Source of the DNA: a virus
IMG/VR virus record: IMGVR_UViG_3300023235_000094
Coordinates: 1 to 30,341 of that record
DNA: 30,341 nucleotides
Direction: 5' to 3' (one strand)
Made by a program: the position numbers and the translations under genes. This document shows, in pieces, positions 17,981 to 25,700 of this stretch (the first letter of the stretch is position 1; every line of letters begins with the position of its first letter). Under the pieces are notes generated by a model that was not told the origin of the DNA, did not search any database, and worked only from the letters and a program-made list of their open reading frames with translations.

Positions 17981-18697
17981 CTACTTTTTAGCTGCGCGAT
18001 TTTTCTTGTCCACAGCTAGTTGTAGCAAGCCTGCTAGCTTTGTCAGCAAAAAAACTAGTTGCTTCATTAGCCCAATATCCTTGTCGTGTTTCTCTTTACG
18101 CACGGCGTAGGCTTGTCGTAGGTAGGGCGCAATAATTTGTAAGGCTTTGGTGTTCTCTTGGTAGCGCACGTACTTCCACTCGGTTGTATTTACTTTGTCT
18201 GGTCGGCCACCGTGAACAATGAACTTGTCGTAGTTTAGTCCTAGTATTTTATTGAGGTCAATGCCTAATTCCTTGGATACCACCGCATCAAACGAGTGCA
18301 TGATTTCGTGGTTTAGCGTACCAAAGGTGTTGGCTGGGTTGTCTTTATCCCAGCGGCTTAGCTGTAGGGAAAACTTGTGATAAATATAGCTCCAGTTCTG
18401 ACCCCAGATACCTTTGTAAAGAAAGTTGTCCTCGTGTACCCACATAACTACATTGTCTGTACCGTAATCTCGGTAACGGTTGTGTACGTCTTTCATAAGA
18501 GCTGTACGATAGGCTGGTGTCGGTTTGATGTCTCCATCTGCCTCTACGTGAGTGGATACTTGGGAGAAGTCTTTGCGTTCTACATAAAACACACACTCAA
18601 TGCCGGTGTGGGTCTTCATAAAGTCAGCGTAGTCATCTAAAAGGGCAAGACATTCATCTTTATCTATCTTTAAATCAAGTTGTATTAGTGTTCTCAT
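17981..18697 (-). CDS. HEXXH zinc metallopeptidase (zincin-like)
   Basis: The 238-residue protein has TLNHEIMHSFD at residues 127-137, an HEXXH motif with an Asp three residues later, typical of zincin metallopeptidases. Before it, YRDYGTDNVVMWVHED and IWGQNWSYIYHKFSLQ are beta-strand-like. The C-terminal 60 residues are basic and helical with a hydrophobic stretch (QLVFLLTKLAGLLQLAV) that may bind membrane. No signal peptide is seen. Next to small membrane proteins it could be a lysis enzyme or a host-protein-cutting protease; I do not recognise the exact family. TAATG overlap with the gene upstream. Confidence 0.65.
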   Translation of the reverse strand: MRTLIQLDLKIDKDECLALLDDYADFMKTHTGIECVFYVERKDFSQVSTHVEADGDIKPTPAYRTALMKDVHNRYRDYGTDNVVMWVHEDNFLYKGIWGQNWSYIYHKFSLQLSRWDKDNPANTFGTLNHEIMHSFDAVVSKELGIDLNKILGLNYDKFIVHGGRPDKVNTTEWKYVRYQENTKALQIIAPYLRQAYAVRKEKHDKDIGLMKQLVFLLTKLAGLLQLAVDKKNRAAKK

Positions 18698-18948
18698 TAT
18701 ATTACTCGTGCAATTACTGTGGTCACTACCGCGATGGATACACCCCAGACGGTCATTACTTTGGTTTGAAAGGTGCCAAGGTTGTTTATCTTCTTTTCGT
18801 GGGTTGCAACCTTACTGTTGAGTTGGGTCAAGTGTCGGTCTATGTTCTCTAGGGAGTTCAACATAGCCGCTTGGGTAGCCACACTCTGTCTACTCTCTAA
18901 GCGCAGTTCTTGAACCAGCTCCTTTACTGTGTATCCGCTCTGCGCCAT
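18697..18948 (-). CDS. Coiled coil with C-terminal membrane segment (holin/XhlA-like)
   Basis: The 83-residue protein has a helical N-terminal half with a coiled coil (NSLENIDRHLTQLNSKVATHEKKINNL, about 30-57) and a C-terminal hydrophobic span (VMTVWGVSIAVVTTVIARVI, about 64-83). The layout is that of XhlA-type accessory lysis proteins. It starts 3 nt after the stop of the two-span membrane protein, so the two are coupled, like xhlA/xhlB pairs; the order is reversed here. Confidence 0.65.
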   Translation of the reverse strand: MAQSGYTVKELVQELRLESRQSVATQAAMLNSLENIDRHLTQLNSKVATHEKKINNLGTFQTKVMTVWGVSIAVVTTVIARVI

Positions 18949-18951
18949 ACT

Positions 18952-19122
18952 CTAGTACTCTTGCGAGGGATTCAGTTTGAACACTACAGCTAAAGTGCTG
19001 AGTACTCCTAATAGTGTAGTAACCACAGCTGGTGGTAGGAACGGTGCGATAGCTTCTGTGCCACCTACAACAAATGTAAGTAGGATAACCCAGACAGTTC
19101 TTGATTTGAGTGCTTTAATCAT
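18952..19122 (-). CDS. Small two-span membrane protein, probable holin
   Basis: From ATG 19122 the protein has 56 residues: a basic start (MIKALKSRT), a first span (VWVILLTFVVGGTEAIAPF), a turn with two Pro, a second span (VVTTLLGVLSTLAVVF), and a polar tail (KLNPSQEY). Small size, two spans and its position beside lysis-type genes fit a holin. The start is set by TGG-TATAAT 6 nt upstream; the longer frame beginning at 19155 would precede the -10. Confidence 0.65.
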   Translation of the reverse strand: MIKALKSRTVWVILLTFVVGGTEAIAPFLPPAVVTTLLGVLSTLAVVFKLNPSQEY

Positions 19123-19128
19123 ACGTAT

Positions 19129-19137
19129 ATTATACCA
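19129..19137 (-). promoter_or_regulatory. Late-type promoter TGG-TATAAT
   Basis: The hexamer (19134-19129) lies 6 nt before ATG 19122, giving a leaderless transcript of the lysis genes. No DnaA-like box is upstream. The same TGGTATAAT occurs at 22585 and 30177. Confidence 0.6.
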
Positions 19138-19139
19138 TG

Positions 19140-19466
19140 CTACCAAAACAACCAACTAACAAGGCGTACAAAGTAGTAGAACGTGTATCGCCTGATTACT
19201 CCTGTGCCCAGTTGTTGCATAAACTGCAAGTACTCAAAGTCTACCTGTTTACGGGTGCCAATATTAAACTCGTAGCAGTAGTCGTGGTACAAGGCAGCAT
19301 ACATATCGTAGCTAAAGGGATTTACCCAAGGGCGGAATATACTAGGAATAGAGTGACCATCAAACTGATAACCTAGCGGTACGAGGATAACCGTCCCGTC
19401 AGTTAGAGTAAACGGTTGGTCTTCTGTCGTTATCCAGTGTCTACCTGATGGGATTAGTGGGGTCAT
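19140..19466 (-). CDS. DUF1353 family protein
   Basis: The 108-residue protein contains YQFDGHSIPSIFRPWVNPFSYDMYAALYHDYCYEF at about residues 33-67, the hallmark of DUF1353 phage proteins (an 'FDGxSIP' and 'AAxxHDxxY' pair), followed by a helix with RKQVDFEYLQFMQQLG. These small proteins occur near tail and lysis genes; their biochemical role is not established. It starts 1 nt after the stop of the PLA2-like gene. Confidence 0.8.
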   Translation of the reverse strand: MTPLIPSGRHWITTEDQPFTLTDGTVILVPLGYQFDGHSIPSIFRPWVNPFSYDMYAALYHDYCYEFNIGTRKQVDFEYLQFMQQLGTGVIRRYTFYYFVRLVSWLFW

Positions 19467-19467
19467 G

Positions 19468-19677
19468 TTAGTTAATCATTGCCACTTTTGGAATAAAAGC
19501 AGTTCCTCCCCCTCCATCCCAGTCTGCTTTGAGTTTGTCTTTTAACGAGCAAGCCCTGTAGTAGTTAAAGTCATGCTGTCGGCAGTTAGCGGTGAACTGA
19601 AAGTCAGGAACCCAAGAACAGCCATCACCAAAGTTGGCTTGCTGTCCGGTGGTGAGGTCTGAGAAGTGCGGCTTCAT
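19468..19677 (-). CDS. Phospholipase-A2-like small protein, possibly shortened
   Basis: The 69-residue protein has GCSWVPDFQFTANCRQHDFNYYRA (about 19-42), which resembles the 'CRxHDxxY' active-site helix of prokaryotic PLA2-like proteins found near phage tail or lysis genes. Related proteins usually continue with another helix after 'KADWDF'; here that position reads KADWDGGGG and the frame ends soon after, so it may be a shortened or frameshifted copy. No promoter is obvious; a hairpin at 19698-19710 separates it from the tail fibre. Confidence 0.5.
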   Translation of the reverse strand: MKPHFSDLTTGQQANFGDGCSWVPDFQFTANCRQHDFNYYRACSLKDKLKADWDGGGGTAFIPKVAMIN

Positions 19678-19690
19678 GTAAGGTGTTTAA

Positions 19691-19710
19691 ATATAAAACT
19701 ACACTGTAGT
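19691..19710 (-). terminator. Weak hairpin after the tail fibre gene
   Basis: ACTAC (19698-19702) and GTAGT (19706-19710) form a short stem followed leftward by TTTATAT. It may end part of the tail-fibre transcript. The stem is short, so confidence is low. Confidence 0.3.
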
Positions 19711-19733
19711 ATTTGTTTTAAGCATTTTGTTTT

Positions 19734-22574
19734 TTACTTAGGAGTTTTACGCCACGTATTAGTATCTCCCGCAGTTGTAAGGTACAAAGAATCCAAAGTG
19801 TTCATAATCTGACTATCCCTTGTTACCTGTGCTCCTCCAACATATTGTTGAACACCACTTGAATTATATTTACGTAGAACATTCCCACCATCTATGCCGA
19901 TAAAATCACCGTTGGCAAAAGCCACGATACACTCTAAAGCTGCTGAACCTAGTGTAATTGTAGACACATATGTAAAGGTGGTTCCTGACACCGTATACTT
20001 TGCTACTTCGTATGTGTTTGATGAATTACCTGCATCATACATAAAGTAAAAGTTTGTTCCGTCTGATGTCATGTGTGGTTGGTTTTCACTATCAACCATG
20101 ACTGTACTACCGCTAAACGACATGTCTGTTGAACCAGAGGCCAAGTCCGTACGGCTATATCTTAAAACTTTTTGCACATCAGGACTGTCAGAAACTTTAG
20201 CATTAAGGTAAATATAATCACCCAACACCACAATCCCAGAAGCCAGCGTACTAACTCCCGACAAGTCGGAAGAAACAGCTCTTGACTCACCTCCCTCTGG
20301 GTCAACAGCGTTCATATAGTTAAGAGTCGTTGCGTTATACATTATTACATTCAAGCTGTCTTGGTATACCATCCTCATGTTTGAATTACCAGCTCCATTT
20401 ATTGCACCAAAACTTATTGTCTCAGGTGCCCCGCCTGCATTATCGTCGACATACTTCTTAGTAGCAACCTGATAATCAGTTGTGGGGTCTGAACTTGGAG
20501 TTACTGGAAACGCTGAAAATGTTTTTACACCTGCTACAGATTGAGCACCTGTTGTTTTCACAGTTGCATCTATTTGTGTCTGTATAGAACTAGTTACCCC
20601 GTCTACGTAGTTTAGTTCTGCGGTGGTAAGCGTTGCCCCCTCTAGGATACCTAACTCTGTTTCAGACACGTTTACTCCGCCAATACCAACTTCTCCAGTA
20701 AAGGTAGGGTTAGCGATAGGTGCTAGTCCTGATAGGTCTTGGTCGCCAGTGTTAGTGCCACTGGTATTTCCAATGACTGTCTTTTCTGCGTCTGTAACAT
20801 AGTTGTCATCTGTGCCCAGTGCTGCTGCGTAGTCTGTAGAGTCAAAGGCTTTTACTTGTGCAAGGTTAGTTATTTCATCGTCCATTACTGCTCCTGCTGT
20901 ACGTACTCGTGCTGTGTTTGTCACCTGTGCTCCAGCTTCGATACCGGCTACTTTTGCTGCGTCTGTATAGGAGACTTTAGCGGTGTTGGCATCAACCGTA
21001 CTAGTGAAGTCAGTGTTGGGTACGCTTCCCAGTCCCACCTGTGCCTTAGAAACACTGTGAGGATTGTCAGTAGCTGATACGTGTGAAAAGGCTGTCGCTC
21101 CCCTATCACCACGATACGCGGTAGAAGATGTTTCCCCTAGAGCTAGTTGAGCTGAGATGATGGAGTATGCACTACCTGTCCATCGGTAGAGGATGCCTGT
21201 GTCTTGAGCGAGGTAGAACTTATCCGCTGCACCAGTGGCCGGGAAGGCTCCGACGTTGGCGTGTTCGCTGATATTATCAAAGGCTGAGAGGTCTGGCTTG
21301 TTTGATAGGTCATCGTAGTCTCCTGTAGTTGCTACGGTTGCTAGGTCAGCAGTGTTAGCTTTGTTAGCAATATCACTCTCCATCGTGTCCAAGTTGACAG
21401 CCTGAGTGACTGTAATGTGACCAACTTTGGTAGCGTCTGCACTTGGGTAAGTAACCTTAGCGTTGTTAGCTGTCTGATTGGCTTCGCTGTAGGTGTCTAG
21501 CTTTGTTTTATCACCGTCTACAAATGCACCCTCTGATGGTGGCTGTTGTGCTGAGTCTGCCTTAGAGCCTTGTGCTGCGGTTGCGAAGTCACCAGCGTCT
21601 CCAAGTGTAGCGTCAGAGATAACACTGTTGAGTTGGGCGAGGGTAGTAGCGGCAAACTGTGACAGTGGGTCGGCTGTTTGGGCATTACCACCTCCTGTTA
21701 GAGCGACAAAAGAAGAGGTGCCATCTCCGTCTGCTTGTAGTACCCTGCCCACCGGCACACCGGTTGAAAGGATGTCCACACCTTCTACTGCACCGCCTCC
21801 GGCTGTACCTGGATACCAAGTACCATCTGCCTGCTTAATCATTGCTTGACCTGGAGTTGCTTCTTTAGTGTCAGTCAGATCGCCAGTGGAGTAGCTTTTA
21901 GAAGCCGAGATGCGGCGCTCCATAGACTGCATATTTATATCTAGCCGCTTACTTACCTCCTCACCAATCTTTTCACGGACAATAGTTTCCGTTTCTTTAA
22001 CAAGTGATTTTGTGTCAGCGTTTTTTCCTGCCTCTCCCTTAGGTCCAACATCTCCTTTGGGTCCTGCCACCTCAGAGGCAGCCCCAGTATCACCCTTATC
22101 ACCCTTTACAGAATCACCCTTGTCTCCTTTATCACCCTTTACAGAATCACCCTTAGCTCCCTTAGGACCTACAACTTTTGAATCAGCTCCGGTGTCACCC
22201 TTATCACCCTTTATGGAATCTCCTTTAACCCCCTTAGGTCCACGCAACATACCCCACAAGGCTTTGCCTGCTTCGTTTTCATTAAAATTATCGTCAGAGT
22301 CATCCTCCTGTCGTCCAGTAATTTCTACTTTCTGCACATCTTTAGGTTCAGTGTTTTTTGCGATTTGGTCTAAAGGCTCCTTTAAACTGTCGGTGTTTTC
22401 TTGGCTTTGCACAATTTGAGCCTCCTGATTTTTAGTTATTTCGTCAGTTTTCATCGCTGCCGCAGCAGTGTTACCCGCAACCTCGTTGAGCTTTTCGTTA
22501 CTGTCGATACCATTTTTAATGATAGCTTCTGTTGCTGGATCTGATCCGATTGGTTCTTGTTGTTCAGGGTTCAT
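19734..22574 (-). CDS. Tail fibre with collagen-like repeat
   Basis: The 946-residue protein has a Gln/Glu/Asn-rich helical N terminus (1-108), a collagen-like Gly-X-Y tract at residues 112-183 (GPKGVKGDS, VKGDKGDKGDS units), a long repetitive region with GDYDDLSNKPDLS and KVTYPSADATKVGHIT-type units usual in phage fibres (about 230-690), and a C-terminal 200-residue beta-rich region (VLRYSRTDL, YEVAKYTVSGTTFTY) that may be a receptor-binding beta-propeller. It should form trimers, with the collagen tract giving flexibility. It is the first gene of a leaderless late transcript (TGG-TATAAT, 10 nt before the ATG). Confidence 0.8.
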   Translation of the reverse strand: MNPEQQEPIGSDPATEAIIKNGIDSNEKLNEVAGNTAAAAMKTDEITKNQEAQIVQSQENTDSLKEPLDQIAKNTEPKDVQKVEITGRQEDDSDDNFNENEAGKALWGMLRGPKGVKGDSIKGDKGDTGADSKVVGPKGAKGDSVKGDKGDKGDSVKGDKGDTGAASEVAGPKGDVGPKGEAGKNADTKSLVKETETIVREKIGEEVSKRLDINMQSMERRISASKSYSTGDLTDTKEATPGQAMIKQADGTWYPGTAGGGAVEGVDILSTGVPVGRVLQADGDGTSSFVALTGGGNAQTADPLSQFAATTLAQLNSVISDATLGDAGDFATAAQGSKADSAQQPPSEGAFVDGDKTKLDTYSEANQTANNAKVTYPSADATKVGHITVTQAVNLDTMESDIANKANTADLATVATTGDYDDLSNKPDLSAFDNISEHANVGAFPATGAADKFYLAQDTGILYRWTGSAYSIISAQLALGETSSTAYRGDRGATAFSHVSATDNPHSVSKAQVGLGSVPNTDFTSTVDANTAKVSYTDAAKVAGIEAGAQVTNTARVRTAGAVMDDEITNLAQVKAFDSTDYAAALGTDDNYVTDAEKTVIGNTSGTNTGDQDLSGLAPIANPTFTGEVGIGGVNVSETELGILEGATLTTAELNYVDGVTSSIQTQIDATVKTTGAQSVAGVKTFSAFPVTPSSDPTTDYQVATKKYVDDNAGGAPETISFGAINGAGNSNMRMVYQDSLNVIMYNATTLNYMNAVDPEGGESRAVSSDLSGVSTLASGIVVLGDYIYLNAKVSDSPDVQKVLRYSRTDLASGSTDMSFSGSTVMVDSENQPHMTSDGTNFYFMYDAGNSSNTYEVAKYTVSGTTFTYVSTITLGSAALECIVAFANGDFIGIDGGNVLRKYNSSGVQQYVGGAQVTRDSQIMNTLDSLYLTTAGDTNTWRKTPK
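22026..22241 (-). repeat. Collagen-like repeat tract in the tail fibre gene
   Basis: Residues 112-183 are Gly-X-Y triplets with a few breaks. Two near-identical DNA units covering SVKGDKGD occur at about 22085-22155, which could vary in number by recombination or slippage. Confidence 0.7.
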
Positions 22575-22799
22575 ATGTTGACTAATTATACCACGAGGGG
22601 TATGGTGTGGGTAATGATCGGAATGATACTACTCCTCTTTTTAATGTTTGTGGGAGCTCTAATGGCTACTAATAGTTTTTGGTGGTCTGTTGCTATTGTT
22701 TTGTTCACTTGCGTCGCAGCTATATCTCCTTACTGGGCTGTTGTTATTTTAGTTCCTTCTCTGCTTTCTTTATTTCTTTTTCAATCTCATCGTCAATAA
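22575..22799 (+). CDS. Possible small membrane protein on the opposite strand
   Basis: A rightward frame of up to 74 residues fills the gap between the tail fibre and the LPD38-like gene and overlaps the end of the latter by 56 nt. It has two or three hydrophobic spans (MIGMILLLFLMFVGALMA; SVAIVLFTCVAAI; AVVILVPSLLSLFLF). GAGGGG lies just before an internal ATG at 22602. It could be a holin or a chance hydrophobic frame, since no clear rightward promoter is seen. Confidence 0.3.
   Translation: MLTNYTTRGMVWVMIGMILLLFLMFVGALMATNSFWWSVAIVLFTCVAAISPYWAVVILVPSLLSLFLFQSHRQ
22585..22593 (-). promoter_or_regulatory. Late promoter TGG-TATAAT of the tail fibre
   Basis: The leftward hexamer (22590-22585) lies 10 nt before ATG 22574. 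The 13-mer CGTGGTATAATTA around it is identical to that before the gene at 30141. Confidence 0.65.
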
Positions 22800-25700
22800 G
22801 ACTGTTAAGTTGCTTTGATATACCCGGTGGAGCATTTTTAAGCACCTCCATAGCTTGTTCCATCTTTCCTTCGTCAATTAAAGACATCACTTCTCCAGCT
22901 TCCTGATTTACAGCGTTGTCTATAAACTGAGTAGTTACTCTGTCTACGGTGTCTTCGTCTATCTGCCCCATTTCAAATGCCTGTATTGTGCTGTCTACAA
23001 ACCGGTTAATTTCTATCTGACTCATTCTTTTTGTTGCTGATCTATCTAAAGTCTCAAACACTTGTGATTGTTCACCTGTTTCAAATGGCGTGTCAATTAG
23101 TTTTCGGACAAAAGGCATCTCGTCAGGAGTAGGGATGTCTCCTTGTACTGTGCCTAGTGCGCCATCAACTGTTTGTGCTAGGAAATTACCCAAACCACCA
23201 CCAAGAGTGTCAATCATCAGATCAATTGTTTCTGGCGATATATCTACAGCTCCAGCGGTCACTTCGTTTCCTCCAGTCAGCCGGTTAAGGAACTGGGCGG
23301 TACCGACAGATATGTCCCGGGCACCACTAAAGTACCGGTTACTATCTCGTTCTGGTGGGGCAAATGCTGGTTGCTCAGGCATTACGGGTGCTCCAAACCA
23401 GTTCCTGTTTTCAAAACTTTGTACAAACGGATCAGCGACAGTAGGTGAAATATATTGCAGCGGTGTACCAGAAGACAACGGGTTAAACGCTGCGTCAGTT
23501 GCTAATAGCAGCTGTTTCATTGCTTCAGTTATTGTCTTACGTCCGCTTTTAAGGTCGTATGCTGCATCTCCAGCTACTTTAAATACGTTAAATCCATACG
23601 GTAAAGGAATTTTTACGTAGTAACCTTCCCTGGGGTCACCAGAAATACCAGGTAAGTCGTATTTATTCCCATCTAAAGGAAGCATAATAATCATCTTTCT
23701 TTCTTTTTCAAAATCTTGAATTCTGTCGTATCCCTCTGGATTGATTTTGTTGTTCAGCTCATTCATTCCGTATGCTGATGCAACAATACCGTAGGTAATA
23801 CGTCGTACCTTCGGATTTTTCTGTGCCATTAAGACTCTCGCACTACCCTGAATACCAGCGTTGGCAAACAAGTACAGTGAGTTCAACATCAAACCGAGGT
23901 TACCTCGTTTGTTAAAGTTTACGGTCATGTTTTTTGCGTAGTTGGCTGCTTTTGTGGTAGACATCCCACTATCAACAAGTTGTTTGTAAGCGGAAACACG
24001 AACTGACATTTCAGCTACCTCGTTCATGTCTGAGATTAGTTTACCTGTACTGTCTACAGCTCTCATCAAAGAGTCTGATGTCTTTGCGCTATTGTAGCGG
24101 TTAATTCGTTTTGATACTTCTGCGGTTTGCTCTGGCACAGTTAGCATGTCAAACCAGCCAGTACGACCTCCAGCTTCAACCATTTCGTTGTATGTCTTCG
24201 ACCACCCTTCGTTACTTTCTTTTCTAACTGCTTTCCAAATACCTTTAGATGCTTTGGGATAATCCCTTACCATCTTAGCTGCTACTAACGCACCCTTTTC
24301 TCCACCCGCTAGAACCACCGCTGTTTGCAAGTCGCGAATAGCGTTAGAAATCATAAACTCAGGGTTGATGACTGTGTTTACAGACCGTAGATAGTTGTTT
24401 ATTTTTTGTAGTCCGGGAATAGGTTTAGTCATTCCTTGTTCAGTAAAGACTCTTGCAAGCTGTTCATCTGCAAATACAATTTCTTTTATCTTACCTTCCT
24501 CAAAGAAAGTAATTACATTGTCGTCTCTTGAGCTCGCTGGTGCCAAGAACTCCAACTCACCAGTCTTGTCGTACTGAGGCACATGCTTTACTCCGCGTAC
24601 TTTCCAAAAAGCGTCGTCTGGAACTTTTCTAATCAGTCCAGCAAGGGCCGTCAGCGATTTATTCTTCTCAGCTAGACGGATAGCGTTTTCGTAATCATTT
24701 ACCGCCTGCATCACAGAGTTTACACGATCAGTTCTTGTTGACCCTTTAATACCTTTTACTCCTCGACTAGAAACCGAAAAGCCTTTACCTATATCAAATT
24801 TACCTTTAGGTGGGTCGATTTTTGCAGGCACATAGAATGGTTCGTACCGTGTGATGTCATCAATTTGCTTCTGTGTTAAGATACCTGCTTCCTTTAGGAG
24901 CTGTAACCTAGGTGTGATAACTGTGTCTCTAAATTCTTGAGCAAACTTCTCAATCTTTGGATTTGCTTTCCATTTATCAAGGATTTCTTGACCCTGTTTG
25001 TTTGTTATACCTGAACCCCCGTCTGGGATTTTCCCGTCTGTTTGAGTGGACACACGCGAGTTACGAGCTGAAGCGTTTTTAGCACTCATGTACTCTCCAA
25101 GATCATCAACAGTAACTCCCTCTTTACGCATACGCGGGAAAATACCTGAAGTGTTACCAGCCTGCATACCTAGTTTTCTTTGCATCTTCTCGACAGCCGC
25201 TGCTGCTCGACCAACATATGCTTCCCGTTGCATGTAAGCGTTGATGTCATCAGTGATTTCCACTCCACTTTCAGTCAACTTCTTCTGTAAGAATCCTAGG
25301 CGCGCTGCACTATCTTGAAACTGCCGTTGGAAAATCTGTAGGTACGTTTCATCAGGTAGCTCAATAGGCATCTGCTCTTTAGCAGCAAAGTTACGTGCTT
25401 TAGTTGTAGTGTTTTTGATTGGTGGTACACCCTCGACCTTTGTAGCAGCTACACTAATACCCCCTGATTCAGTCACAGTGTTGGAATATTTTGCCCCAGC
25501 TTCTGCAACAGACTCCTTGGCCTTGGCTGCTGGTGCTTTGTCCCAGGCTTTTTGCTCTACAATGTCTGATACAGCTGGGGCTTTAGCTGCTTTTGTGGTT
25601 CGTGGAGCAACCTCTTTTATTGTTTCCCATTTTTCTGTTTTGTTATTAAATCTTCCATTTACCATTCTGTCTGCTAATTCCTGGCGATTTGTTGTACCAA

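Noticed and set aside
18006-18014. TTGTCCACA box inside the metallopeptidase gene
   Set aside because: No promoter follows at the usual distance on either strand; treated as chance in coding DNA.
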